This document shows positions 27,267 through 35,715 of a stretch of 40,810 bases of DNA, piece by piece. The stretch spans positions 1-40,810 of the forward strand of contig CAZMXS010000045.1 in NCBI GenBank assembly GCA_964570325.1, written 5' to 3'. Source of the stretch: CAZMXS01 sp964570325. Its GTDB lineage: Bacteria > Verrucomicrobiota > Kiritimatiellia > CAIQIC01 > CAZMXS01. The notes below the pieces were generated by a model, which saw only the letters and a program-made list of their open reading frames with translations, did no database searches and had not been told where the DNA came from. Positions within the stretch are counted from its first letter, which is position 1; every line of letters begins with the position of its first letter. The translations under genes were made by a program, and so were the position numbers.

Positions 27267-28277
27267 ATGCGACACATGACGCGCCGGTTTTTTTGTCCCA
27301 TCCTGCTACTTGGCCTCGCCCTGCTGCCCTCCGCCTGGAGTCGCGCTGCAGCACCGGTCCATACGTTGATTGTTCAGCCGGATGATGGACGGACGGCGAT
27401 TCTCGACCAGATTCAAGGTGCCACCGGAACCATCCATCTGACCATTTACGAGATCAACGATCCGGCAATCAATCAGGCCCTGATTGCCGCCGCCGGCCGC
27501 GGGGTGTCCATCCGAATCCTGTACAACTATTATTCCTTTTTGATGAACAACAAGATGAAGGCGCTGGAACCCGTGCTCGAATCGTTCAAAGCGGCCGGCA
27601 TCCAGACCCAGGCGGCGCCGAAGTTCTTTGAGGTGACCCATCAGAAGACCTTCACATTCGACGGGCACACCAGCATTATCATGACTTTCAACTTGCAACC
27701 CAGCTACTTTGGCGGCACGCGAGATTTCGGCGTAATCACCACTGACCCGGCCGAAATCGCGGAAATTACGCGTGTCTTCGAGGCCGACTGGGCCGATGCC
27801 CAGATTGTGCCGGACCTGCCGCAACTGGTCTGGAGTCCGGTCAACTCGCGAACAAAATTGACCGCCCTGATCACCAACGCCACCCGGACGTTGGAGATTT
27901 ACAACGAGGAGATGATGGACGCCGGCATCGCCGGCGCGCTGATCGCCGCGCATGAGCGTGGCGTGGCCGTCCGCTGCATGATAGCCAACATGTGCCGGGC
28001 AGGCGCCGACCCCAACGCTTTTTTCGATGATGATCTGCTGACCAACGGCATTCCGGTCCAAAACCGGACCAACCTGTATTACCATGCCAAGATGATCCTG
28101 GCCGACTTCGGCACACCGGCAGCCGCCGCCTATCTGGGATCGGAAAACTTCGGCCGCGTCTCGCTTGGCCGCAATCGCGAATTGGGCATCATCGTGTCAG
28201 AGCCGGCCATTCTGGACCGATTACACACGACATTTACGACCGATTGGGCGCCGCCCTTGGTTCCGCCCGGCCTGTGA
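27267..28277 (+). CDS. Exported phospholipase D-like protein with two HKD motifs
   Basis: 336 residues. The N-terminus is a signal peptide (RRFFCPILLLGLALLPSAWSRAAA), so the product is probably periplasmic or secreted. HKD motif 1 is H125-x-K127-x4-D132 (HQKTFTFD) and motif 2 is H273-x-K275-x4-D280 (HAKMILAD), followed by GSENF. The spacing and the two halves fit the PLD superfamily. With no further domain it could be a phospholipase, a nuclease (Nuc-like proteins have one motif) or a cardiolipin synthase-like enzyme; export and the small size favour a hydrolase. An in-frame ATG three codons later (27276) is possible. A palindrome upstream may control it. Confidence 0.82.
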   Translation: MRHMTRRFFCPILLLGLALLPSAWSRAAAPVHTLIVQPDDGRTAILDQIQGATGTIHLTIYEINDPAINQALIAAAGRGVSIRILYNYYSFLMNNKMKALEPVLESFKAAGIQTQAAPKFFEVTHQKTFTFDGHTSIIMTFNLQPSYFGGTRDFGVITTDPAEIAEITRVFEADWADAQIVPDLPQLVWSPVNSRTKLTALITNATRTLEIYNEEMMDAGIAGALIAAHERGVAVRCMIANMCRAGADPNAFFDDDLLTNGIPVQNRTNLYYHAKMILADFGTPAAAAYLGSENFGRVSLGRNRELGIIVSEPAILDRLHTTFTTDWAPPLVPPGL

Positions 28278-28315
28278 TGTAGTATCAATGGTCAAGCTGT
28301 GAGGCGCCCCTACCA

Positions 28316-28571
28316 TGCCTGACACGAATGAACACCGGCCGCCCCCCCATCGGACCGTCCGCTGGGCGCTGCTTTCTTTGACCTGCTGATGCGGCATGCG
28401 TTGGCGCTGGCCGACGTTTACCAGCGCTTTGCGCAATGAGCGCCGGCGCACCAGAATTGCTGGCGGCAGATGGCAGCGGAAGAGCGCGAGCCAACGCTCC
28501 ATCCCCATTTGACTCGGACTACCGGTCCTCGTGGCCGGCTGGTTCCGAATCAACAACCCGGACGAAAATAG
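28316..28571 (+). pseudogene. Decayed ferritin-like/rubrerythrin-type gene remnant
   Basis: The 377-bp gap before the tRNA holds broken coding sequence. An ATG at 28316, with GAGGCG upstream, opens one frame. After the C7 run at 28342-28348 the readable frame changes to one that encodes LMRHALALADVYQRFAQ, an in-frame TGA (28437-28439), then CWRQMAAEEREPTL, ending at a TAG (28569-28571). The spacing A-x-x-Y-x-x-F-A...W-x-x-M-A-x-E-E is that of ferritin-like four-helix proteins, where EExxH binds metal; here the His is replaced. This is pattern recognition by eye on a short stretch. Confidence 0.35.
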
Positions 28572-28653
28572 CATGGCCGCAAAGCAAAAGCTGTTGCCAA
28601 CCGGTGGAAGCACCTGCTAGATTCGGCGGCGTTTTCCAAGTTCAGGCCGCAGT

Positions 28654-28729
28654 GGGGCGGTAGCTCAGTTGGGAGAGCACCACGTTCGCAACGTGGGGGT
28701 CGGGAGTTCGAACCTCCTCCGCTCCACCA
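28654..28729 (+). tRNA. tRNA-Ala (anticodon CGC)
   Basis: A 76-nt cloverleaf with encoded CCA. The acceptor stem GGGGCGG/CCGCTCC contains the G3-U70 wobble that marks alanine. The D arm is GCTC/GAGC, the anticodon stem CCACG/CGTGG carries the loop TTCGCAA with anticodon CGC, and the T arm is GGGAG-TTCGAAC-CTCCT. It reads GCG codons. It is convergent with the transporter ATPase gene at 28789. Confidence 0.97.
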
Positions 28730-28788
28730 AACTCGCACACCCAAAAGCCGGCGGCAAAAACACGACGTTGGTGCGGCGGTTTTCGGAT

Positions 28789-29856
28789 TCAATCGCGCAT
28801 CGGAATCAGATGCACGGCCGGCGCCTTGATGGTAGCCGTGACCTGCGCGCCCGGCTGGATTCCCAGTTCGTCGCAGGCGGCGCAGGTAATCGCGGCATAT
28901 AACGGGAAGCCGACGTCCAGTTCCACGCAGACCAGCGGGCGCCCCGGCTGAACAGATACAACGCGCGCCGCCAGATGATTTCGGGCGCTTTCGCGCGCGC
29001 CGCCATCATGTTGCAGCATCACGTCCTCGGCGCGAATACTGACCAGCACCTGATCGGCGAACGCGGCGGATGCGACGGCGGTCAGTCGGGCCCGGCCCAC
29101 TCGCACCACCGCCAGACCGTCCGACTGGCGCTCGATGCAGCCCGGCTGCAGCGTTTCCACTCCCAGAAAACGGGCCGCCTCCAGTGAGGCCGGCTGTCCA
29201 TAAACCGCGGCTTTCTCGCCTTGTTGCAGGATGCGCCCGGCGGCCAGCACGGTAATCTCCCCGGCTAGAAAATGCGCTTCCGCCAGGTCGTGCGTGACCA
29301 GCAACACCGCCAGCCCGTATTCGCTCTGCAATGCACGCAGCAGCCACCAAAGTTCACGGCGAAGCGATGCATTCAGCGCGGCGAACGGCTCGTCGAGCAG
29401 CACCAGCCGCGGCTGGCCCGCCAGGGCGCGCGCGAGCCCCACGCGCTGCCGCTCTCCGCCGGAGAGCGTCGCAGGATAGCGGTCCAACAATGCGCCAATG
29501 CCGGCGGCGGCAATCAGCCGATCGCTCAGCGCCTGGAACTCCGCCGGCGGCCGGCGGCGCGCGCGCGCGCTGTAGGCCAGGTTCTCCCGCACGGTAAGAT
29601 GGGGGAACAGCCCGATCTGTTGGGGCACATAGCCCAGTCCACGCCGCTCGATTGGCAGGCGCGTGATATCCACGCCGGCCAGCCGGACGCAGCCGGAGCG
29701 GGGCGTTCGGATGCCGAGAATCGCATGCAGCAGCGTGGTCTTGCCGGCACCGGAGGGCCCCAGCACGGCATGGCACGCCGATGCCGGCACGGTCAGGCTG
29801 ATATCGCGCAGCCAGAAATCGCCGGCCGCCACGGTCAAGGATTCCAGTTCAAGCAC
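28789..29856 (-). CDS. modC: Molybdate/tungstate-type ABC transporter ATPase
   Basis: 355 residues from the GTG at 29856; an ATG at 29889 would add 11 residues without family support. The GTG start lies 8 bp inside the permease gene (GTGCTTGA) with a G-run just upstream, which suggests coupling. Walker A is GPSGAGKTT (33-41), the signature is LSGGERQR and Walker B is LVLLDEPFAAL. The C-terminal third looks like one or two TOBE domains, as in ModC and WtpC. It would energise uptake of an oxyanion through the adjacent permease. Molybdate and tungstate cannot be told apart; sulfate (CysA) is less likely given the binding protein. Confidence 0.83.
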   Translation of the reverse strand: MLELESLTVAAGDFWLRDISLTVPASACHAVLGPSGAGKTTLLHAILGIRTPRSGCVRLAGVDITRLPIERRGLGYVPQQIGLFPHLTVRENLAYSARARRRPPAEFQALSDRLIAAAGIGALLDRYPATLSGGERQRVGLARALAGQPRLVLLDEPFAALNASLRRELWWLLRALQSEYGLAVLLVTHDLAEAHFLAGEITVLAAGRILQQGEKAAVYGQPASLEAARFLGVETLQPGCIERQSDGLAVVRVGRARLTAVASAAFADQVLVSIRAEDVMLQHDGGARESARNHLAARVVSVQPGRPLVCVELDVGFPLYAAITCAACDELGIQPGAQVTATIKAPAVHLIPMRD

Positions 29857-30628
29857 GAGCCACGCCCCCCAGCAGCCACCGCACGGCAAACAACGCGGTC
29901 AGGCCAATGATGATCAGAATCAGAATCAACGCCACAGTGCCCGCAATATCGGCGGACGCCAGCCGCAGGTAAATGGCCACCGGCAGCGTCTCGGTGCGCA
30001 TGGCCATCGTGCCGGCGACCATAATCGTGGCGCCAAACTCGCCCATTGCCTTGGCCCACGCCAGGATGAAGGCCGCCGCCAGGCCGCGACGGGCCAGCGG
30101 CAGCGTGATCGTGAAAAACACTCTCCGCGGCGTGGCCCCCAGGGTGCGCGCGACGAGTTCCAGCTCCTGGGGCACCTCGTCGTAGGCCGTCTTCAGCAAC
30201 CGCACAGCCACACCGAGAATGGTGACAAACTGCGCCAACACAATCCCGGCAAAAGCAAAGACGAACCTCAACAAATGCGCTTGAATCCATGCGCCCGCCG
30301 GATTGTTGAAAAAGATCAGCAGCATGGCGCCCAATGCCGCCGGCGAAACGATGATGGGGAACTCCAGGATCGTATCCACGGCCGCGCGGCCGGGAAACCG
30401 ATAACGCGCGAGGGCGTAGGCCGCCGGAATCGCGAACAACAAGGCCAGCACCGCGGCCAATGTGGCGGCCAGCAAGGAAAGCTGGATGGAGAACAGCACA
30501 CGGTCTGACGCCAGCGCCTGATGCAACACCGCCCGGTCCATGAACCAGGCCAGCGACAGTATCAGTCCGCCATACAGACCCAACACCCCCAGCGCGGCGG
30601 CGATGCTGAGGCGTTTGAGGCTGATCAT
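29849..30628 (-). CDS. modB: Molybdate/tungstate-type ABC transporter permease
   Basis: 259 residues with about six hydrophobic segments. The cytoplasmic EAA loop is clear (VARTLGATPRRVFFTITLPLARRGLAAAFILAWAKAMGEFGATIMVAG), which is the ModB/WtpB/CysT pattern. It forms the membrane channel with the ATPase encoded next. It starts 14 bp after the binding-protein stop and overlaps the ATPase start by 8 bp, so the three genes form one unit. The family assignment is firm; substrate choice rests on the binding protein. Confidence 0.87.
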   Translation of the reverse strand: MISLKRLSIAAALGVLGLYGGLILSLAWFMDRAVLHQALASDRVLFSIQLSLLAATLAAVLALLFAIPAAYALARYRFPGRAAVDTILEFPIIVSPAALGAMLLIFFNNPAGAWIQAHLLRFVFAFAGIVLAQFVTILGVAVRLLKTAYDEVPQELELVARTLGATPRRVFFTITLPLARRGLAAAFILAWAKAMGEFGATIMVAGTMAMRTETLPVAIYLRLASADIAGTVALILILIIIGLTALFAVRWLLGGVARA

Positions 30629-30642
30629 CCCGGACGGCCGTC

Positions 30643-31491
30643 CTATTTATGAATCCACTCGGCCGGCACCGTGTATTCGCCGCCGACCGGCTTTTGCGCG
30701 CCAATCCATTCCGCGGCGGCTTCCGCTGTGGTAAAATAGTGATATTTTTCGCACACCGCGCGCCCCTCCGGACCGGTCACAAAATCAATGAACGCTTGAG
30801 CCGCCGCGCGGTCGCGGGTGTATCGGGAAATCGCAAGCGAGATATAGCCGATGCGCGAGATCTGCTCCGGGGGCAACGGCACGGTTTCAATCCGTTCGGG
30901 ATCCCAATACTCAAACACGCTCCAACCGATCACCGCATCGGCCATTTTTAACGAAATCGCGGTGGCGGTTTTCTCGCACGACTCGGTGTAGTTGATCAGA
31001 TTGCGCCGCAACGCCGCCTTTTCGTCCGCGGTAAATTGTTGCTCGATGATTTCCACCGCATACACGCCGACACAAACTGTTTCGGGGTTTGCAATCGCCA
31101 CTTTCACATCCGGTCTGAGCAGATCCTTAAGTCCATGAATCCGGAGCGGATTGCCCCGTGCCACATTGATTGCCGGCGCCAGATACATCAAAATCCGCTC
31201 CGTCTCGGCCCAGACCTGCCCGTCCCGCTTGGCCTTCTCCATATAATCGGACGAACCCGGGAAATAAATATCGCCCTGCCCGGCCAGTTTCATCTGCGAG
31301 AGCACATAACCGGACCCGCCAAACACCAGATCCACGCGCGTGCCGGTTTTTTGTTCATACAAACGGGCAATCTCTTCAGTCACCGGTTTGGACGCGGCCC
31401 CGGCATAAACCAACAGCGATTCCGCACCGCGCGCATTGGCGGCCGCCAGCATCATGCCCAGCGTGATCACACCCAATTGTCCCCATTTCAT
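30643..31491 (-). CDS. modA: Molybdate/tungstate ABC transporter substrate-binding protein
   Basis: 282 residues from ATG 31491, preceded by AAAGGAG. A signal peptide (MKWGQLGVITLGMMLAAANARGA) targets it to the periplasm. The mature protein opens with LLVYAGAASKPVTEEIARLYEQKTG and FGGSGYVLSQMKLAGQGDIYFPGSSDYM, which is the ModA-type oxyanion-binding fold. It also has the late GYISLAISRYT and FIDFVTGPEGRAV blocks. It should capture molybdate or tungstate and deliver it to the permease. It is the first gene of the transporter unit and lies 132 bp after glmM. I looked for a molybdenum-cofactor RNA in the leader and found none that convinced me. Confidence 0.83.
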   Translation of the reverse strand: MKWGQLGVITLGMMLAAANARGAESLLVYAGAASKPVTEEIARLYEQKTGTRVDLVFGGSGYVLSQMKLAGQGDIYFPGSSDYMEKAKRDGQVWAETERILMYLAPAINVARGNPLRIHGLKDLLRPDVKVAIANPETVCVGVYAVEIIEQQFTADEKAALRRNLINYTESCEKTATAISLKMADAVIGWSVFEYWDPERIETVPLPPEQISRIGYISLAISRYTRDRAAAQAFIDFVTGPEGRAVCEKYHYFTTAEAAAEWIGAQKPVGGEYTVPAEWIHK

Positions 31492-31623
31492 CCAACTATT
31501 CTCCTTTCGTTTCACGGCTCCTCCGGCCAGTAGTTGTTCGATTTGTCCGACCACTCCGTCACCAAACGCCAAGCTACCCCGCCGCGTGGCGAACGGCGCA
31601 AATCGTGCAAGACCGCGGCGGGC

Positions 31624-33009
31624 TCACGGATTCGCCGCGCCATCGCCCAGCGCCATCTGGATGCGGTTTTTAACTTCAACCATGAGCGCCTCCGCGGCGG
31701 CGGCGGCCGGCGCTTCAGCGGTTAGCCGCAACACCGATTCCGTATTGGATCGGCGCACATGAACCCATTTTTCTCCGAAATCCACATAGATCCCGTCCTG
31801 GAGGTTAAGCTCACAGTCCAACCGATCCTCGTAGTGCTGGCGCAAGCGACGGAGAACGCCGGGAGCCTGTTCCGCGCGAATTCCCACTTTATCCTTGATC
31901 AGCGCATACTCGGGAATACCGGCGCGCACGGCGGACACGCTCTTCTGTTCCACGGCCAGCAATTCCAGAATCACCGCCATGGCGACATAGCTGTCGCGGC
32001 ACGGATGCATCCGCGGGATGATCACGCCGCCGGTGCCCTCGCCGCCGACCACGGCGCCGGCCTTGAGCATTGCCTCCGAAACATTGACTTCGCCGATCCG
32101 CGTCTTGATCACCTCGCAGCCGCGCGCGCGCGCGACATGCTCGATGCACTTGCTGGCGGAGAGATTGACCGCCACCGGCCCCTTGCCGTGGCGGTCCAGC
32201 ACCTGCTGCGCGGCCAGCGCCAGCGTCAAATCCTCGCCGATCGGCTCTCCGCGCTCGTTCACAATCGCAAGCCGGTCTCCATCGGGATCCTGGGCGAACC
32301 CGATGTCGCAACCGTGGTGGGTCACCACCTTTCGCAGCGCGTCGAGGTTCTGCGGCAACGGCTCGGGATCGCGCTCAAAGCGGCCGGTCGGCTCGTCAAA
32401 CACGGGATATACCCGGCAACCCAACCCATCCCGCAGGAATGGCGCGCTGTGCAGCGCGCCGACGCCGTTGCAGCAATCCACCGCCACGCGGAAGCGCCGC
32501 TTGCGAATGGCGTCCCGGTCAACGTACTCCAACACGCGGCGGAAGTGATGTTCCAGCGGGGCCGGTTCAGTCACCGTCGGCAGGATCTCGTGCTCGTGGA
32601 CCAGCGGGAAATCCTGCTGGTGGTAGATATCGAGCAACTCCTCGACGCGGACTTCGTTCAGGAAAAGGCCGGTGGGTTCGATGAACTTCAGCGCGTTCCA
32701 AGGCGCCGGGTTATGGCTGGCGGTGATGGCGATGCCGCCGCGCGCTTCAAGCGCCTGGGTTAGCACCAGCAGCGTCGGTGTGGGCGCCACGCCGGCCAGC
32801 ACCGGCTTGCAGCCGACGCTCTGGAGCCCGGCAATCACCGCCTGCTCAATCATCGGCCCGGATGGACGCGTGTCGCGGCCGACCACTACCGGCCCGTGCC
32901 CAACAAATGTGCCGAACGCCTGCGCAAAGGCGGCGGCCAATTGCGGGGTAAATGATTCCCCCACCACACCCCGCACACCCGACACGCCGATTTTTAGGAC
33001 TTCTTTCAT
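31624..33009 (-). CDS. glmM: Phosphoglucosamine mutase-type phosphohexomutase, intact
   Basis: 461 residues from ATG 33009. All four active-site loops are complete: phosphoserine S98 in ITASHNP, metal loop DPDGDRLA with D241, D243 and D245, sugar loop GGEGTGG (322-328) and phosphate loop RRSNTESVLRL. The NPAPWNALKF wording resembles Bacteroidetes-type GlmM. The enzyme would convert glucosamine-6-P to glucosamine-1-P for UDP-GlcNAc, peptidoglycan and LPS; other hexose phosphates are possible. A degenerate paralogue lies 184 bp upstream on the same strand. The GGGAG before the ATG is unusually close (1 nt), but longer starts lack homology. Confidence 0.85.
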   Translation of the reverse strand: MKEVLKIGVSGVRGVVGESFTPQLAAAFAQAFGTFVGHGPVVVGRDTRPSGPMIEQAVIAGLQSVGCKPVLAGVAPTPTLLVLTQALEARGGIAITASHNPAPWNALKFIEPTGLFLNEVRVEELLDIYHQQDFPLVHEHEILPTVTEPAPLEHHFRRVLEYVDRDAIRKRRFRVAVDCCNGVGALHSAPFLRDGLGCRVYPVFDEPTGRFERDPEPLPQNLDALRKVVTHHGCDIGFAQDPDGDRLAIVNERGEPIGEDLTLALAAQQVLDRHGKGPVAVNLSASKCIEHVARARGCEVIKTRIGEVNVSEAMLKAGAVVGGEGTGGVIIPRMHPCRDSYVAMAVILELLAVEQKSVSAVRAGIPEYALIKDKVGIRAEQAPGVLRRLRQHYEDRLDCELNLQDGIYVDFGEKWVHVRRSNTESVLRLTAEAPAAAAAEALMVEVKNRIQMALGDGAANP

Positions 33010-33193
33010 GCTCCCTGTCAGCTTATTGCTTACGGATCCATGATCCCGCCCACTGGACAAAAACACCGTATTATCGATCATTCCACAACCCGTCCGCCGA
33101 CGAAGCGGACAGGGATTCGGGACGACCAATGTCTCTTTCCATATTGATCTGAACTGACATTGCGCCTCCCCCATGGGCCGCGTTGATCACCGC

Positions 33194-34546
33194 TTACACC
33201 TCCCGTTCCACGACCCGCATGATCTCATCCGCGCGCCGCTCGGCGATGGCGCGCTGGCCGGCCTCCGAAATCACGCGCACCATCTGTTCCGTCCTGGAAA
33301 CGCGCGCGTGAATCCAGCCGTCGGGCCAGTCCACCCGCAAACCATCGGTAAAATCCAGCCGGCCATCCGCGCTACCGACCAACCGTTCGCTCAACCGCTC
33401 AATCATCGCGTGCGCCCGCCGGGAGTCGCACCGCAGATTGCGTTTGACGATATGATAACGCGGCAGGCTTTTCAGCAGATCCGAAAGCGGGCTTTCCGAC
33501 TCCGCCATCGCCTCCAGCACCAGGCCCATCATCAGGAAGCCGTCGAATGCCCGGCTGAACTTCGGCAAGGCCGCGCTGCCGCTGCCCTCACCACCGAGAA
33601 TACCGCCCTCGTCGAGCAACGCGGACACGACATACCCCTGCCCTACGCGGGTCTTCACCACCGGCACCTTGTGGAGCGCAGCCAGATCGTCAATCGTACG
33701 GGTCGTGCAGCAGTTGGTCACCAAGGGGCCGGTTTCGCGGTCAAAAACATGATCGGCAATAATCGCGAAGGTGTATTCCTCGCTGGCCGGCTCCCCATCC
33801 TCGGTCACCAGCGAAAGCCGCCCCAGATCGCTGCTGAGGACGAAACCGACATCACCCTGGACATGCTCGATGAACGAGGCCATCTGTAGCGCGCTGCGCG
33901 GGCGCGGTTCGGCCTCGCGCGCGAGGTAGCCGGACGGCTGGGCGTTGATTGGCACCAGCGAGCATCCCAGGCGCCGGGCAAACGGCGCCAGGTAGGCGCA
34001 GCCCGCGCCGCCCACCGGATCAATCAGCACGGTAAACTCAGCCTCGCGGATTGCTTCGACATTCAGCATCTTTTCGAGTGCGGCGAAGTATGGCTCCGCG
34101 AAATCAGCCACCGGCTGCACCGCGCCCAGCGCATCCCAGGACCGATTGAGGAAGTCGCCGGAATGGAAACCGTCGAGCACGTTTTCGCCGCCGGCCGGGT
34201 CCAGCACCGCGCCGTCCGCGCCGATCAGGTTCAACGCGTTCCAGCCCATCCCATTATGCCCGCCGGTAATCGAAATACCGCCGGCGGCCTGCCGGTGCGG
34301 AACGGAGAACTGCAGGATCGGAGTCGGGCACACTCCGAAATCAAGCACCTCGCACCCCGCCGCGAGCAGGCTGGACACCACGCAGGCATGCAACATCGGG
34401 CTCGAGTAGCGCGTGTCGCGCCCGACGATAACACGGCCGCCGTCCACGAAGGAAGCAAAGGCGGCGGCGTAATCCAACACCACGCGGGGCGTCAGCGATT
34501 CGCCAACAAAACCACGCACCCCGAAACTGGACAATCGCAAAGTCAT
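33194..34546 (-). CDS. Degenerate phosphohexomutase paralogue (probable pseudoenzyme)
   Basis: 450 residues from ATG 34546, which overlaps the tatC stop (ATGA); an ATG at 34573 would add nine residues. The fold is the same as the intact neighbour: FGVRGFVGESLTP, VGRDTRYSSPM, GGEGSGS at 318-324 and RVSRTEQMVRV near the C-terminus. However, the phosphoserine loop ITASHNP is ITGGHNG, so the Ser position is G96. The metal loop DPDGDRL is SSDLGRL, losing two of three Asp and keeping only D240. The reading frame is full length without stops, so it is not a decaying gene. It probably cannot act as a mutase and may bind sugar phosphate or regulate GlmM. Confidence 0.8.
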   Translation of the reverse strand: MTLRLSSFGVRGFVGESLTPRVVLDYAAAFASFVDGGRVIVGRDTRYSSPMLHACVVSSLLAAGCEVLDFGVCPTPILQFSVPHRQAAGGISITGGHNGMGWNALNLIGADGAVLDPAGGENVLDGFHSGDFLNRSWDALGAVQPVADFAEPYFAALEKMLNVEAIREAEFTVLIDPVGGAGCAYLAPFARRLGCSLVPINAQPSGYLAREAEPRPRSALQMASFIEHVQGDVGFVLSSDLGRLSLVTEDGEPASEEYTFAIIADHVFDRETGPLVTNCCTTRTIDDLAALHKVPVVKTRVGQGYVVSALLDEGGILGGEGSGSAALPKFSRAFDGFLMMGLVLEAMAESESPLSDLLKSLPRYHIVKRNLRCDSRRAHAMIERLSERLVGSADGRLDFTDGLRVDWPDGWIHARVSRTEQMVRVISEAGQRAIAERRADEIMRVVEREV

Positions 34547-35310
34547 GCGTCGCGCGTTTTCCCTTCGCCCCATTTAATCATCCAGACGCAGATTTCATAA
34601 AGCAGAATCAAAGGAACAGCCATCAGGATTTGCGAGAACACATCCGGCGGCGTCAGCACGGCGGCAATAATCAACAGGATGACCACCGCGTATTTGCGCT
34701 TCTCCCGCAACTGCGTCGAGGTGATCACGCCGAGCCGCCCCAGGATCAACAGCACCACCGGCATCTCAAACACCAGACCGAAGGCGATCAAGAGTTGCAC
34801 CGAAAAAGCGACATAGCTGGTGACGGTCCACTCGGCGGCGATGCCGAGCCAGCGGTGGATGCCGAACATCACCTGCAACGCCACCGGCAGCGTAACGCAA
34901 TAACCCAGCGCCACGCCGGCGGCGAACAACAGCACCGCAAAGCCGGAAGCGCGCCATACCAGCCGTCGCTCCCGCTGGGTCAAGCCGGGGAAAACAAACG
35001 CGCCGATCAGCAGCAGAATGATGGGCGCGGCCAGCAGCAGTCCGCTCCAGAAAGCGATCTGGAGGGTGGCCATAAACGCCCCGGAGACCTCGATCGAACG
35101 CAAGAAAACATCGGGTTCGGCGGTGATGCGCCGGAGCGGGGCTTTGAGCACGGCCAGAATGCGCGGGGTCAGCGGGCCGGCAATGGCCATCCCGACGGCC
35201 AACGCGGCAGCGCACCCGATCAGCGTCCGTCGGAGATCTTCGAGATGCTCCAGGAATGGCTTGGCGGATTGAGGCGCGGCATCATCCGCCGGATCGCGCA
35301 TGGTCGGCAT
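34543..35310 (-). CDS. tatC: Sec-independent protein translocase TatC
   Basis: 255 residues from ATG 35310, which has GGGGAG six bases upstream; in-frame ATGs at 35349 and 35301 are alternatives. The typical start of the domain is FLEHLEDLRRTLIG, with six membrane helices and ILTPPDVFSQILMAVPLILLYEICVW near the end. TatC is the receptor for twin-arginine signal peptides in the inner membrane. It overlaps the tatA-like gene by 29 bp and the next gene (mutase paralogue) by 4 bp, so the three are likely translationally coupled. Confidence 0.95.
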   Translation of the reverse strand: MPTMRDPADDAAPQSAKPFLEHLEDLRRTLIGCAAALAVGMAIAGPLTPRILAVLKAPLRRITAEPDVFLRSIEVSGAFMATLQIAFWSGLLLAAPIILLLIGAFVFPGLTQRERRLVWRASGFAVLLFAAGVALGYCVTLPVALQVMFGIHRWLGIAAEWTVTSYVAFSVQLLIAFGLVFEMPVVLLILGRLGVITSTQLREKRKYAVVILLIIAAVLTPPDVFSQILMAVPLILLYEICVWMIKWGEGKTRDA

Positions 35311-35599
35311 CCGCCGCTCCCCTGGCTTGGTTGGCGTCCGGGCGGACACCAGGGTTCACTGGCGCCGCCGGCGACGCGGAACGCTCGGGCATTGCCGGCC
35401 GCGGGCGAGGCTCGGGCTCCCGCATGATTTCGCTCGACACTTCCCGCGCGGCGCGCCGGAACTCCTCCAGCGCGCGGCCCAGGCCGCGCGCAATTTTCGG
35501 CAGGTTCTTGGAGCCGAACAATAACAGGACCACTACAAAGATCAACACCAGCTCGCCGGTGCCAAGTGAGCCGCCGATAAATCCGAGAAAAGGTGTCAT
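35282..35599 (-). CDS. tatA: Twin-arginine translocase TatA/B-type subunit
   Basis: 105 residues: a short periplasmic N-terminus, one membrane helix (ELVLIFVVVLLLFG), the conserved hinge FGSKNLPKIARGLG and an amphipathic helix (RALEEFRRAAREV), followed by a Pro/Arg-rich charged tail. This is the standard TatA/TatB layout. The tail is longer than in minimal TatA, so TatB is possible, but only one such gene is visible here. TatA forms the transport pore with TatC. No strong ribosome-binding site precedes ATG 35599. A strong terminator separates it from pal. Confidence 0.88.
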   Translation of the reverse strand: MTPFLGFIGGSLGTGELVLIFVVVLLLFGSKNLPKIARGLGRALEEFRRAAREVSSEIMREPEPRPRPAMPERSASPAAPVNPGVRPDANQARGAADADHARSGG

Positions 35600-35648
35600 G
35601 TGCTTTGCATTCGTCTATTGATTGCGGTCGCCACAAAGTGTTTCCCGC

Positions 35649-35690
35649 AAAAAAACAGGGGGACGCGCGCCGCCGCCGGCCGCATCCCCC
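35649..35690 (-). terminator. Intrinsic terminator downstream of pal
   Basis: On the minus strand GGGGGATGCG (35690-35681) pairs with CGCGTCCCCC (35667-35658) in a 10-bp stem with one G-T pair. The loop is 13 nt, and a run of seven T (35655-35649) follows after TG. It is 26 bp after the pal stop and should separate tolB-pal from the tat genes. Confidence 0.85.
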
Positions 35691-35715
35691 AATCAGCCAC
35701 AACGCAAAACGCCAA

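Noticed and set aside
31492..31623. Possible molybdenum-cofactor riboswitch in the modA leader
   Set aside because: Short GC hairpins exist, but I could not match the conserved core of that RNA class. Only the AAAGGAG ribosome-binding site is convincing.
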